Numbered from the stretch's first letter, positions 35,567 through 44,802 are shown. The stretch: DNA of 64,000 nucleotides from Marivita hallyeonensis (GCF_900129875.1 NZ_FQXC01000003.1:310001-374000); one strand, 5' to 3'. Notes: generated from the letters alone by a model not told the origin. Made by a program: numbers and translations.

Positions 35567-36433
35567 TCAGGACTTCCGAAAGATCCGTGTCGCACGAAAC
35601 ATCTCTTCCAGCGCCTCGATCCGCCCCTGCGCACTCTCCGACACCCGAGACTGAACCTCGGCAATCAGGGCTTCGATCACCAGATTGATCGCCAGTGTTG
35701 AATCCCAGCTCGACGGCACCTCGATCATCGCATTCACCACATGATCCGCCACACGCGAGATCGGCGACCCCCACTGGTCGGTGAACAGAACAAGCGCCGC
35801 GCCCCGCTCCTTCGAAAGCTCCGCCAATCTTTCGAGATCGCTCTCATACCGGCGGATATCAAACACGATCAGCACGGATCGGGCATTCATATCGAGAATG
35901 TATTGCGGCCAGACGTTCGGCGACGTGCTGAGCAGCGTCACATCCGGCCGAATGATCTGCAGATGGTTGTAGAAGTAATCGGCATTCGACCGGGTGATCC
36001 GTCCACCCGACAAAAACAAACCGCGCGCGCGGTCCGACAACAGCCCGGCAATCGCCTCGAAAGTGGACGGCTCCAGCCGGTCAATCGTGCGGCTCAGATT
36101 GTCGAACACCGCCTCGGCGAACGCCTTGAAGGCCAGCGGCCCGTCGTCGGGCCGGTCCCAGATATCCCGCTTGCCGATTGGCGTCTTGAACTGCGCCGAC
36201 GCCTCTGCGCGCATCGCGCTTTGCAACTCCGGAAATCCGTCGAACCCAAGCTTGCGGGCAAGTCGGATCACGGTCGGGGTGGACACGCCTGCGGCCTCCG
36301 CGATCTTGGTGATCGATTGCAAACCACCGACGGGATAGTCGCGCATCAGCACACCGGTCAGTTGCCGTTCGGCAGGCGTCAAAGCCGCGGCCTGGTCGTG
36401 CAGACGCTCTTTCACGGATAGCGGCTTGGCCAT
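35567..36433 (-). CDS. MurR/RpiR family transcriptional regulator
   Basis: A 288-residue protein: HTH_6 domain at about residues 5-80 (ITKIAEAAGVSTPTVIRLAR) and a C-terminal SIS domain at about 125-255 (GLFLSGGRITRSNADYF) that normally binds a phosphosugar or similar ligand. The ATG at 36433 follows AAAGGGGG. It is divergent from the amidohydrolase-TRAP-ligase gene cluster, so it is the probable regulator of that cluster. RpiR proteins near TRAP/amino-acid clusters do not always sense sugars. Confidence 0.9.
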   Translation of the reverse strand: MAKPLSVKERLHDQAAALTPAERQLTGVLMRDYPVGGLQSITKIAEAAGVSTPTVIRLARKLGFDGFPELQSAMRAEASAQFKTPIGKRDIWDRPDDGPLAFKAFAEAVFDNLSRTIDRLEPSTFEAIAGLLSDRARGLFLSGGRITRSNADYFYNHLQIIRPDVTLLSTSPNVWPQYILDMNARSVLIVFDIRRYESDLERLAELSKERGAALVLFTDQWGSPISRVADHVVNAMIEVPSSWDSTLAINLVIEALIAEVQSRVSESAQGRIEALEEMFRATRIFRKS

Positions 36434-36500
36434 GGTCTGCCCCCTTTGTAGCAATCGTTACAGCCTGCGATTTATGAGTACAAAAATCAACCAACTCGGG

Positions 36501-36530
36501 TTGACAGCTTCCAGTCCCGCGCAGCTAATG
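36501..36530 (+). promoter_or_regulatory. candidate sigma70-type promoter
   Basis: TTGACA (36501-36506) is followed after 18 bases by CTAATG, a weak -10. It lies in the gap between the RpiR gene and the amidohydrolase gene. If real, transcription would start close to the ATG at 36528, which creates some tension with that start codon. Low certainty. Confidence 0.25.
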
Positions 36531-37304
36531 GATCAGGTGAATGCCAAGGATCATACGATTCTAACCCGGTCCGAAGGACCCGCTGCCGAGGTGATCAATC
36601 CCGGCGGCACGGCACCAATCTGCCTTGTCTGCGAACACGCCAGTTCCTTCATCCCGGCGTCGTTGCAGCATCTGGGTCTTTCACCTGAACACCGCAAAAG
36701 TCATGCCGCATGGGACATCGGCGCGATGGATCTCGCGGTGGAGCTGTCGGTTGCGCTCAATGCGCCGCTCGTCGCGTCCCGCGTGTCGCGGCTTGTCTAT
36801 GACTGCAACCGCCCGCCCAGCGCGCAAGACGCCATTCCGGCAAAATCCGAAGTGATCGAGGTGCCGGGAAACGCGGGCCTGAGCGAAAACCAACGCGCGG
36901 CCCGCGTGGCCGAAATCTATGACCCCTTCCGCCAAACGCTGGTGTCCACGCTCGACACTTTCGCGACACCTCCGGCTGTGGTCACGATCCATTCCTTCAC
37001 GCCAGTGTGGCATGGCAAACGGCGGGAGGTCGAACTCGGGTTTTTGCACGACGCAGACGACCGCCTTGCCACGCTCATGCTCGCGCACGCACCCAGGGAT
37101 GTCGATGCGCGCCTGAACGCACCATATTCGGCCGATGATGGCGTCACGCATACGCTGCGCGAACACGCCATCCCGCGCCGTCTTCAGAATGTCATGATCG
37201 AAGTCCGCAATGACATGATCTCGGATGCCAGCGGTGTCGCACGCTTCAGCCACATACTAGGTGAACTTCTCACAACCGCCCTGATGCCGCAGGAGGCGAC
37301 ATGA
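36528..37304 (+). CDS. N-formylglutamate amidohydrolase family protein
   Basis: A 258-residue protein of the N-formylglutamate amidohydrolase (FGase) family: PICLVCEHASSFIP, AAWDIGAMDLAVELS and TIHSFTPVWHGKRREVE hold the expected metal and substrate residues. The family cleaves N-formyl-glutamate to glutamate and formate; relatives may act on other glutamyl or formyl amides. The start at 36528 fits family length; ATG at 36474 would add 18 residues. Its stop overlaps the TRAP small permease. In this cluster it could release glutamate from a gamma-glutamyl intermediate (inference). Confidence 0.82.
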   Translation: MDQVNAKDHTILTRSEGPAAEVINPGGTAPICLVCEHASSFIPASLQHLGLSPEHRKSHAAWDIGAMDLAVELSVALNAPLVASRVSRLVYDCNRPPSAQDAIPAKSEVIEVPGNAGLSENQRAARVAEIYDPFRQTLVSTLDTFATPPAVVTIHSFTPVWHGKRREVELGFLHDADDRLATLMLAHAPRDVDARLNAPYSADDGVTHTLREHAIPRRLQNVMIEVRNDMISDASGVARFSHILGELLTTALMPQEAT

Positions 37305-37882
37305 CAGGGCTGCTCCAACGCTATGTCGCGCTTGTTGATCCGTTCAACCGGATGATCGGACGGATCGTCATGTACGGCATCTTCGTGATGATGGGCATCC
37401 TACTCTGGTCGTCGATCTCAAAGGCGTTCTTCGTCCCGTCGCTCTGGACGCTGGAAATGGCCCAATACGCGATGGTCGCCTACTACATCCTCGGTGGGCC
37501 CTACGCGATCCAGATGGGGTCCAACGTGCGCATGGACCTCATCTACGGCGAAATCAGCGACCGTCGCAAAGCCGCCATCGACGCGATCACAGTACTTTTC
37601 CTGCTGACCTATCTCGGCTTCCTCTTCTACGGCGGCGTCGCCTCGACGGCCTACTCGCTGGGCTATTTCGGATCGGAACCGTTCAGCTTCTTCACCGGCC
37701 TGCTGACCGGCGCGGAAGAGCTCGGCTTCCTCGAACGCAGCCCGACCGCCTGGCGCCCCTACCTCTGGCCGATCAAGACAATCATGGTGATCGGCATCCT
37801 TTTGATGCTGCTGCAGGTGCTCTGCGAACTGGCGAAGGACATCCTGCGCCTCAAGGGTCACGACATGGGTGCCAAGGTCTGA
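37301..37882 (+). CDS. TRAP transporter small permease (DctQ)
   Basis: A 193-residue membrane protein with four predicted helices (about 18-40, 50-68, 98-120, 158-180), the DctQ layout. A loop between helices 3 and 4 holds LGYFGSEPFSFFTGL. It overlaps the amidohydrolase gene by 4 bases and the DctM gene by one. TRAP systems import carboxylates and related solutes with a sodium gradient. Confidence 0.9.
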   Translation: MTGLLQRYVALVDPFNRMIGRIVMYGIFVMMGILLWSSISKAFFVPSLWTLEMAQYAMVAYYILGGPYAIQMGSNVRMDLIYGEISDRRKAAIDAITVLFLLTYLGFLFYGGVASTAYSLGYFGSEPFSFFTGLLTGAEELGFLERSPTAWRPYLWPIKTIMVIGILLMLLQVLCELAKDILRLKGHDMGAKV

Positions 37883-39201
37883 TGCCCTACGAACTGATCG
37901 CGATCCTCATGTTCTCGACCATGATGCTGATGCTGCTGACCGGGCAGCGCGTCTTTGGCGCAATCGGGTTCGTCGCAGTGATCGCCGCTTTTTTCCTGTG
38001 GGGCGACCGTGGCGGCTATGACCTCGGGTTTTCCGCGGGCATTCGCCTGATGCGCTGGTACCCGCTCCTGACCCTGCCGATGTTCATCTTCATGGGCTAC
38101 GTCCTGTCGGAAAGCCGCATCGCCGACGACCTTTATCGCATGTTCCATGTCTGGTTCGGCGGCCTGTCCGGCGGGTTGGCCATCGGCACGATCGGATTGA
38201 TGGTGCTCATTTCTGCGATGAACGGTCTCAGCGTTGCGGGAATGGCCATCGGCGCGACCATCGCCCTGCCGGAACTCCTCAGGCGCGGCTACGACAAACG
38301 CATGGTCACCGGGGTGATACAGGCCGGATCGTCCCTCGGCATTCTCGTCCCACCCTCCGTTGTGCTTGTCCTCTACGCCATGATCGCACGCCAGCCGGTG
38401 GGACAGCTTTGGCTGGCAGGCGTTCTGCCGGGTCTCATGATGGCGGCGATGTTCGTCATCTACATTGCCATCCGCTGCAAACTGAATCCCGCCCTCGGTC
38501 CCGTCCTGCCCGCGGAAGAGCGCGACATCCCGAAGCGCGAGAAATACCGCCTGCTCGGCGCGGGGCTGCTGCCCTTCGGCATCTTCTTCGTAATGATGGT
38601 GCCCTTTGTGAACGGATGGACGTCGCTCGTCGAAAGTTCCGCCATCGGCGCGCTCGCCGCGATGCTGGCCGCAATCCTCAAAGGCCGCATGACGAAAGAG
38701 GTTTTTGAGAACTCGGTCCGCAAGACCCTCGGCATCACCTGCATGTTCATGTGGATCATCCTTGCTGCACTCGCTTTCGGGGCTGTCTTCGACGGGCTCG
38801 GCGCCGTCAAAGCCATCGAGAGCCTCTTCACCGAACAGCTTGGCCTGAACCCGTGGGTGATCCTGATCCTGATGCAGCTCAGCTTCATCATTATGGGCAC
38901 GTTCCTTGATGACACCGCCATGCTGGTCATCGTCGCGCCGCTTTACGTGCCTCTGGTGGGTGCTTTGGGGTTCGACCTGATCTGGTATGGTGTCCTCTAT
39001 ACGATCACCACGCAGATCGCCTACATGACCCCGCCCTTCGGCTATAACCTCTTTCTGATGCGCGCCATGGCCCCTCCCGAGATCGGCCTGCGCGACATCT
39101 ACACTTCGATCATCCCCTTCGTTCTGGTGATGGTCTGCGCGTTGGCCATCGTCATGGCGTTCCCCGAAATCGCGCTTTGGCTGCCCGGATACATCTATTG
39201 A
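37882..39201 (+). CDS. TRAP transporter large permease (DctM)
   Basis: A 439-residue protein with about 12-13 helices of the DctM/TRAP-T type. Telling segments are LTLPMFIFMGYVLSES, AGSSLGILVPPSVVLVLYAM and GTFLDDTAMLVIVAP. It forms the translocation channel with DctQ. The start shares one base with the DctQ stop (TGATG). A short hairpin CCCCG/CGGGG (39218-39231) lies before the next gene. Confidence 0.93.
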   Translation: MPYELIAILMFSTMMLMLLTGQRVFGAIGFVAVIAAFFLWGDRGGYDLGFSAGIRLMRWYPLLTLPMFIFMGYVLSESRIADDLYRMFHVWFGGLSGGLAIGTIGLMVLISAMNGLSVAGMAIGATIALPELLRRGYDKRMVTGVIQAGSSLGILVPPSVVLVLYAMIARQPVGQLWLAGVLPGLMMAAMFVIYIAIRCKLNPALGPVLPAEERDIPKREKYRLLGAGLLPFGIFFVMMVPFVNGWTSLVESSAIGALAAMLAAILKGRMTKEVFENSVRKTLGITCMFMWIILAALAFGAVFDGLGAVKAIESLFTEQLGLNPWVILILMQLSFIIMGTFLDDTAMLVIVAPLYVPLVGALGFDLIWYGVLYTITTQIAYMTPPFGYNLFLMRAMAPPEIGLRDIYTSIIPFVLVMVCALAIVMAFPEIALWLPGYIY

Positions 39202-39217
39202 AATTAACCCCAGAAGA

Positions 39218-39231
39218 CCCCGCCAACGGGG
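39218..39231 (+). promoter_or_regulatory. small hairpin between TRAP permease and binding-protein genes
   Basis: CCCCG (39218-39222), loop CCAA, CGGGG (39227-39231). It lacks a T run. It probably acts in message processing or stability between dctM and dctP rather than as a full terminator. Confidence 0.35.
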
Positions 39232-39267
39232 CGTTCATTGAACAGAGCAAAACAGAGAGGAAATGAC

Positions 39268-40302
39268 ATGACCACCAGACGCAAGTTCCTGAAAACCGCC
39301 GGTGTCGGCGCTGTTGCGGCACCGCTCGCCGCCCCGGCTCTCGCGCAATCGACAATCACCTGGCGGATGCAGACCTATGCCGGTGCCGCCCTGGCCGAGC
39401 ACGTGGTGCAAGGCATGGTCGACAACTTCAATAAGATCGCGGGCGACCGCATGCAGATCGAACTGTTCTACGCCGATCAGCTTGTCCCGACAGGCGAGCT
39501 TTTCCAGGCGATGCAGCGCGGCACAATCGACGCGGTGCAGTCCGATGACGACTCGATGGCCTCGCCGACCGAAGTCACGGTTTTCGGCGGCTACTTCCCC
39601 TTCGCGTCGCGCTATTCCCTCGACGTGCCGGTGCTCTTCAACCAGTACGGCCTGAAGGAAATCTGGGAAGAGGAATACGCCAAGGTCGGCGTGAAACACA
39701 TCAGTGCGGGCGCGTGGGACCCGTGCCACTTCGCCACGAAAGAGCCGATCAACAGCCTCGCCGACCTCGAAGGTAAGCGCGTCTTCACCTTCCCGACCGC
39801 CGGCCGCTTCATGGCGCAGTTCGGCGTGGTGCCGGTATCGGTGCCGTGGGAAGACGTGGAAGTCGCTCTGCAGACCGGTGAACTGGACGGCATCGCGTGG
39901 TCCGGCATCACAGAGGACTACACGGTCGGCTGGGCCGATGTGACGAACTACTTCCTGACAAACAACATCTCGGGCGCATGGGCCGGGTCGTTCTACGCGA
40001 ATATGGAGCGTTGGAATGAGTTGCCGGAGGATCTGCAGACTCTCTTCATGACCTGCTGTGATCAGTCGCACTACTACCGCCAGTGGTGGTATTGGGGCGG
40101 CGAAGCCTCCCTGCGCGTGAACGGAGACAAGCTGCAACTGACCTCGATCCCGGACGCGGAATGGGCCACCGTCGAAGCCGCCGCTCGCGAATTCTGGGAC
40201 GAGATCGCGGCCGAGTCCGAAACCAAGGCGCGCGTTGTCGAGATCATCAAGCAGTACAACGCCGACATGGAAAAAGCCGGGCGCCCGTACCGCTACGGCT
40301 GA
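39268..40302 (+). CDS. TRAP transporter solute-binding protein (DctP, 2-oxo acid-type)
   Basis: A 344-residue protein with a twin-arginine-like signal (TTRRKFLKTAG, cleavage after ALA-Q near residue 26) and a DctP fold. Segments DLEGKRVFTFPTAGRFMAQFG and GELDGIAWSGITEDY place it in the subgroup of TakP/mannitol-chloroaromatic type binding proteins. AGAGGAAA precedes the ATG. Tat export suggests folding before export. The ligand is unknown; the co-encoded ligase and dehydrogenases suggest an amine- or hydroxyl-bearing organic compound. Confidence 0.9.
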   Translation: MTTRRKFLKTAGVGAVAAPLAAPALAQSTITWRMQTYAGAALAEHVVQGMVDNFNKIAGDRMQIELFYADQLVPTGELFQAMQRGTIDAVQSDDDSMASPTEVTVFGGYFPFASRYSLDVPVLFNQYGLKEIWEEEYAKVGVKHISAGAWDPCHFATKEPINSLADLEGKRVFTFPTAGRFMAQFGVVPVSVPWEDVEVALQTGELDGIAWSGITEDYTVGWADVTNYFLTNNISGAWAGSFYANMERWNELPEDLQTLFMTCCDQSHYYRQWWYWGGEASLRVNGDKLQLTSIPDAEWATVEAAAREFWDEIAAESETKARVVEIIKQYNADMEKAGRPYRYG

Positions 40303-40312
40303 TCCGTCTCTT

Positions 40313-40379
40313 CGGCCCCTTGCATTTCGGGGGCCGATTTCGTTCCTACAAAATCGCCAGCTCCGTCCAAGGAGCTGGC
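40313..40379 (+). terminator. two successive hairpins after the TRAP binding-protein gene
   Basis: First hairpin CGGCCCC (40313-40319) with GGGGCCG (40330-40336). Second hairpin GCCAGCTCC (40356-40364), loop GTCCAA, GGAGCTGGC (40371-40379). The second ends 11 bases before the ribosome site of the ligase gene. They may attenuate readthrough or stabilise the upstream message. Confidence 0.55.
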
Positions 40380-40402
40380 CCCTGACCATCCGGAGGCCCT
40401 CC

Positions 40403-41755
40403 ATGACACTCGATGACCTGCAAGCCCAGTATGAAATAGGCGAGATCGACACCGTCCTCGTCTGCATGGTCGACATGCAAGGCCGCCTGATGGGCAAACG
40501 ATTCCATGCCTCGAACTTCCTCGAAAGCGCGTGGAAAGAGACGCACTGCTGCAACTACCTTCTCGCCACCGACCTCGAAATGGCAACGCCCGATGGCTAC
40601 AAATCCACAAGTTGGGCGGCGGGCTATGGCGACTACGTGATGAAACCCGACATCAGCACGCTGCGCCCGGTGCCCTGGCTCGAAGGTACGGCGATGGTGC
40701 TTTGCGATATCATCGACCATCACACGCACGAGCCCGTGCCACACTCCCCGCGCCAGATGCTGAAAGCCCAAATCGCGCGGCTCGACGATATGGGTCTCAC
40801 CCCCATGATGGCGACCGAACTGGAGTTTTTCCTGTTCGAGAAATCCTTCGACGAAATCCGCAAATCCAGCTTCCGCGACCTGGCCCCCATCAGCGGCTAC
40901 AACGAGGATTACAACATCCTCCAGACCACCCGGGAAGAACATGTGATGCGCCCGATCCGCAACCATCTGGTGGCCGCTGGCGTGCCGGTGGAGAACTCGA
41001 AGGGCGAGGCCGAAACTGGTCAGGAAGAACTCAACATCCGCTATGCTGATGCACTCGCCTGCGCCGACAACCACACCATCGCCAAGCACGCGGTCAAGGA
41101 AATCGCGCAGATGAACGGGCACGCCGCGACTTTCCTGCCCAAATGGCGCGCCGACAAGGTCGGCAGCGCCGCGCACGTGCATCAGTCCCTGTTCAAGGGC
41201 GACACGAATGTGTTCCACGACGCCGATGCAAAACTCACTATGTCGGACACGATGAAGTCCTATGTCGCGGGCCTCATCAAATATGCCCCGGACATGACCG
41301 TCTTCATGGCGCCTTACGTGAACAGCTACAAACGCTTCCTGCCCGGCACCTTCGCGCCCACCAAGATCGCGTGGTCCGTCGACAACCGCACCGCGGGCTA
41401 CCGCCTTGTCGGCGACGGCACCAAGGGCGTCCGGATCGAGTGCCGCATTCCCGGTTCCGATATCAACCCCTACCTGGCCTGTGCTGCACAACTCGCCGCT
41501 GGTATCGCCGGGATGGAGGAGGGTCTGTCCCTCGAAGACCCGGTGACCGGCGATGTATACGGTATGGAGAACATCCCCGAAATCCCGCACACCCTACGTG
41601 ACGCGACCGAGACATTGCGTGGCTCAGATATGCTCCGCAAGGCGATGGGCGACGACGTGATCGACCACTACACGCGCTGCGCCGAAGTGGAACAGGAAGC
41701 CTTTGACTCTGCTGTCACCGACTGGGAACTCCAGCGCGGATTTGAACGCGCATGA
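40403..41755 (+). CDS. glutamine synthetase-like gamma-glutamyl-amine ligase
   Basis: A 450-residue glutamine synthetase-fold ligase (type related to PuuA/GlnA4/IpuC). Visible parts are the beta-grasp start (VDMQGRLMGKRF), the catalytic-domain glutamates in TELEFFLFEK and GQEELNIRYADAL, the ATP/metal strand HVHQSLFKGD and the late SVDNRTAGYR arginine region. Such ligases attach glutamate to an amine with ATP. CGGAGG precedes the ATG at 40403. Context of aldehyde and alcohol dehydrogenases suggests glutamylation of an amine or amino alcohol rather than ammonia assimilation. The exact substrate is unknown. Confidence 0.85.
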   Translation: MTLDDLQAQYEIGEIDTVLVCMVDMQGRLMGKRFHASNFLESAWKETHCCNYLLATDLEMATPDGYKSTSWAAGYGDYVMKPDISTLRPVPWLEGTAMVLCDIIDHHTHEPVPHSPRQMLKAQIARLDDMGLTPMMATELEFFLFEKSFDEIRKSSFRDLAPISGYNEDYNILQTTREEHVMRPIRNHLVAAGVPVENSKGEAETGQEELNIRYADALACADNHTIAKHAVKEIAQMNGHAATFLPKWRADKVGSAAHVHQSLFKGDTNVFHDADAKLTMSDTMKSYVAGLIKYAPDMTVFMAPYVNSYKRFLPGTFAPTKIAWSVDNRTAGYRLVGDGTKGVRIECRIPGSDINPYLACAAQLAAGIAGMEEGLSLEDPVTGDVYGMENIPEIPHTLRDATETLRGSDMLRKAMGDDVIDHYTRCAEVEQEAFDSAVTDWELQRGFERA

Positions 41756-42129
41756 CGGTTCGCACGCTTGCTCCAATGTTGCCGGTTGCGGACATCGATG
41801 CCGCACGTGACTTCCTGCGCGATTGTTTGGGGTTCGAGGAAACATACCGAGATGACAACCACTCCTACTGCGAACGCGACAACGGTGTCATTCGACTGAT
41901 CAATGCCCCGCCAGATGCCGACATGGATGATCCCGCCCGACAATTGGTCATCTACATGGATGTCGATGACGCGGACGACATCTATGCCAAACACAAAAAC
42001 GCGCTCGAAGCGCTTCCCGATCGCCATTTTCGTGCGCCGTTTGATCGCCCATACGGCCAACGCGAATTCCACGCCATCCATGGCCCCTTCCTGTTCATGG
42101 TTGGCCACAAAATCAAAGGCGCCCAATGA
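41752..42129 (+). CDS. VOC (glyoxalase/bleomycin-resistance fold) protein
   Basis: A 125-residue single-module VOC protein: start LAPMLPVADIDAARDFLRD, middle IRLINAPPDADMDD, end GPFLFMVGHKIKGAQ. The fold binds metals and acts as dioxygenase, isomerase, lyase or binding protein. It overlaps its neighbours on both sides by 4 bases, so it is part of the ligase-dehydrogenase pathway, perhaps acting on a reactive intermediate. No specific activity can be assigned. Confidence 0.8.
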   Translation: MTVRTLAPMLPVADIDAARDFLRDCLGFEETYRDDNHSYCERDNGVIRLINAPPDADMDDPARQLVIYMDVDDADDIYAKHKNALEALPDRHFRAPFDRPYGQREFHAIHGPFLFMVGHKIKGAQ

Positions 42130-43502
42130 CCAAAACTGTTGACCTGATCTCGCCGATTGATGGATCGGTGTATCTCACGCGCAAGGTGCTGGCCCGCGAC
42201 GCCGCCTTCGCCGCTGCGAAGCGCGCCAAAGCGGCTCAAGCCGACTGGGCCGCGCGCCCAGTCGCAGAACGCATCGCGCTGGTGCGCAAGGCGAACGAGA
42301 TCATCGGCCAGCAAACGACCCGCATGGCCGAGGAACTTGCCCACCAGATGGGCCGCCCGATCCGCTACGGCGGCGAATATGGCGGCTTCAGCGAACGGGT
42401 GACCTACATGGCCGACGTCGCCGAAGACAGCCTCGCACCGATGGAGATCGAAGACAGCGCCACGTTCCGCCGCCTGATCAAGCGGGTGCCGTGGGGCACC
42501 GTCATGGTTATCGCGCCGTGGAACTACCCTTACATGACCGCGATCAACACCATCGCGCCCGCCCTTATCGCGGGTAACACCGTGATCCTGAAACACGCGG
42601 GCCAGACCCTCGCCGTGGGCGACCACCTTGCCGAAGCGTTCCATGCCGCCGGTGTGCCCGAGGATGTGTTCCAGAACCTCGTCCTTGACCACGACACGAC
42701 CTCCGCCATGCTTGCCGAGCGCGCGGTGGACTTTGTCAATTTCACCGGCTCCGTCGGTGGCGGACAAGCCATCGAACGCGCGGCGGCGGGCACCTTCATC
42801 CCCGTCTCGACCGAACTTGGCGGCAAGGACCCCGGCTACGTCCGAGCAGATGCCGATCTTGACGCTGCGGTCGACACGTTGATGGATGGCGCGATGTTCA
42901 ACTCCGGCCAATGCTGCTGCGGGATCGAACGCATCTACGTGCACGAAAGCCTCTACGACCAGTTCGTCGAAAAGGCCGTCGCATGGGTCAACGCTCAGAC
43001 GCTCGGCAACCCGCTTGACGCGGACACAACGATGGGTCCGATGGCGCATAAACGCTTCGCCGATGAGGTCCGCGCGCAGATCGAAGAGGCGCTCGCAGAC
43101 GGCGCAAAAGCACATATAGACACGATGCCAGCCGACGACCGCAGCGCGTACCTGACGCCACAAATCCTGACCAACGTCACCCACGATATGCGCGTCATGC
43201 GCGACGAAAGCTTCGGCCCCGTCGTCGGCATCATGCCGGTCAAGGACGACGAGGAAGCCATCGCCCTGATGAACGACTGCAGGTTCGGCCTGACCGCGTC
43301 CATCTGGTCGAAGGACACCGCCACGGCAGAGGCCATCGGCGACCGAATCGAAACCGGCACCGTCTTCCTCAACCGTTGCGACTACCTCGACCCGGCGCTC
43401 TGCTGGACCGGATGCAAGGACACCGGACGCGGGCAGGGCCTGTCGAAACTGGCGTATCAGGCTCTGACACGCCCGAAATCCTACCACCTCAAGAAGGCAT
43501 GA
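42126..43502 (+). CDS. NAD(P)-dependent aldehyde dehydrogenase
   Basis: A 458-residue aldehyde dehydrogenase with the catalytic cysteine in the unusual triple-cysteine run NSGQCCCGIER (Cys-264 by motif position) and the general base in ELGGKDPGYV. The N-terminal NAD region has VPWGTVMVIAPWNYP. It should oxidise an aldehyde to the acid, probably a gamma-glutamyl-aminoaldehyde if the cluster works as proposed. Coupled by ATGA to both neighbours. Confidence 0.92.
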   Translation: MTKTVDLISPIDGSVYLTRKVLARDAAFAAAKRAKAAQADWAARPVAERIALVRKANEIIGQQTTRMAEELAHQMGRPIRYGGEYGGFSERVTYMADVAEDSLAPMEIEDSATFRRLIKRVPWGTVMVIAPWNYPYMTAINTIAPALIAGNTVILKHAGQTLAVGDHLAEAFHAAGVPEDVFQNLVLDHDTTSAMLAERAVDFVNFTGSVGGGQAIERAAAGTFIPVSTELGGKDPGYVRADADLDAAVDTLMDGAMFNSGQCCCGIERIYVHESLYDQFVEKAVAWVNAQTLGNPLDADTTMGPMAHKRFADEVRAQIEEALADGAKAHIDTMPADDRSAYLTPQILTNVTHDMRVMRDESFGPVVGIMPVKDDEEAIALMNDCRFGLTASIWSKDTATAEAIGDRIETGTVFLNRCDYLDPALCWTGCKDTGRGQGLSKLAYQALTRPKSYHLKKA

Positions 43503-44653
43503 CGAAAATGTCCCTCACTGGAAACTGGTCCTACCCCACCGGCATCCGCTTCGGCGCAGGCCGCATCTCGGAAATCGCCGAGGCCTGCATCGCCGCAGGC
43601 ATTACCAAGCCGCTTCTGGTCACCGACCGCGGATTGGCCGAGATGGAGATCACCACCAAAACGCTCGACCTGATCGAAGGCGCGGGACTGGGCCGCGCGC
43701 TCTTTGCCGATGTGGACCCCAACCCGACCGACAAGAACGTCGAAGAGGGCCTTAAGGTCTACCGCGAGGGCGATTACGACGGCGTGGTGGCCTTCGGCGG
43801 CGGCTCCGGCCTCGATTTGGCGAAGACACTGGCCTTCATGGCAGGCCAATCCCGTCCGCTCTGGGATTTTGAAGACATCGGAGACTGGTGGACCCGCGCC
43901 GACCCCGACGGCATCCACCCGATTGTCGCCGTGCCGACCACAGCAGGAACCGGGTCCGAAGTCGGCCGTGCCAGCGTCATCACCAACTCCGAGACGCACG
44001 AGAAGAAGATCATCTTCCACCCCAAAATGCTCCCCGCCGTGGTGATCTGCGACCCCGAGCTGACCGTGGGCATGCCAAAATTCATCACAGCTGGAACCGG
44101 GCTCGACGCCTTCGCCCACTGCGTCGAAGCCTATTCCAGCCCGCATTATCATCCGATGAGCCAAGGGATCGCCTTGGAGGGCATGAAGCTGGTCATCGAC
44201 AACCTGCCGACCGCCTACAACGATCCCGGAAACATCGACGCCCGCGCCAACATGATGAGCGCCGCCGCGATGGGCGCCGTCGCCTTCCAGAAAGGCCTTG
44301 GCGCGATCCATGCCCTGAGCCACCCCATCGGCGCGCATCACCACACGCACCACGGCACCACCAACGCGGTCTGCATGCCAGCGGTACTGAAATTCAACGC
44401 CGACGCCATCCGCGACCGGTTTAACCGCGCGGCAGGCTATCTGGGCATAGACGGCGGCTTCGAGGGCTTCTGCGCTTTCGTGGATGAATTCAACGCCAGC
44501 TTCGCGATCCCGAAGAAGCTGACAGACCTCGGCGTGAAAGACCCCGATCTCGCCACCCTCGTTCGCGACGCGCTCAACGACCCGTCCACAGGCGGCAACC
44601 CGGTCGAGATGACCGAGGCAAACACCCGCGCTCTGTTCGAGGCAATTCTCTAA
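43499..44653 (+). CDS. iron-containing alcohol dehydrogenase
   Basis: A 384-residue group III (iron-dependent) alcohol dehydrogenase: GGGSGLDLAKTLAF binds NAD, and metal histidines are in FAHCVEAYSSPHYHP and ALSHPIGAHHHTHHGTTN. VPTTAGTGSE is the family signature. The start at 43499 overlaps the aldehyde dehydrogenase stop; ATG at 43508 is an alternative. Together with that gene it would take an alcohol to an acid in two steps. It is the last gene of the plus-strand cluster before two hairpins. Confidence 0.92.
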   Translation: MTKMSLTGNWSYPTGIRFGAGRISEIAEACIAAGITKPLLVTDRGLAEMEITTKTLDLIEGAGLGRALFADVDPNPTDKNVEEGLKVYREGDYDGVVAFGGGSGLDLAKTLAFMAGQSRPLWDFEDIGDWWTRADPDGIHPIVAVPTTAGTGSEVGRASVITNSETHEKKIIFHPKMLPAVVICDPELTVGMPKFITAGTGLDAFAHCVEAYSSPHYHPMSQGIALEGMKLVIDNLPTAYNDPGNIDARANMMSAAAMGAVAFQKGLGAIHALSHPIGAHHHTHHGTTNAVCMPAVLKFNADAIRDRFNRAAGYLGIDGGFEGFCAFVDEFNASFAIPKKLTDLGVKDPDLATLVRDALNDPSTGGNPVEMTEANTRALFEAIL

Positions 44654-44760
44654 GCCGCGTATCGGCGGGCCTCGGACTGGCGACCCGACCGTCGAATGGC
44701 TTGATTTATGTCGCCACATCCGAAGATGATTAGACCAGCGCGCTGACGCACCCAAATCGC

Positions 44761-44802
44761 CGGGCCGTGGGGAGGCCCGTCGATGCGCGGCGGCTTTGCC
44801 GC
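44761..44802. terminator. hairpins between converging adh and puuD genes
   Basis: CGGGCC (44761-44766) pairs with GGCCCG (44774-44779), and GCGGC (44787-44791) with GCCGC (44798-44802). They lie in the 162-bp gap between the converging alcohol dehydrogenase and PuuD genes, so they probably end transcription for one or both. T runs are weak. Confidence 0.45.

Noticed and set aside
40403-41755. Housekeeping glutamine synthetase GlnA
   Set aside because: Length and motif style fit the PuuA/GlnA4 ligase group, there is no PII or glnB gene nearby, and catabolic dehydrogenases flank it.
41982-43487. 501-codon minus-strand frame opposite the aldehyde dehydrogenase
   Set aside because: The opposite strand encodes a complete aldehyde dehydrogenase with catalytic motifs; this frame has none.
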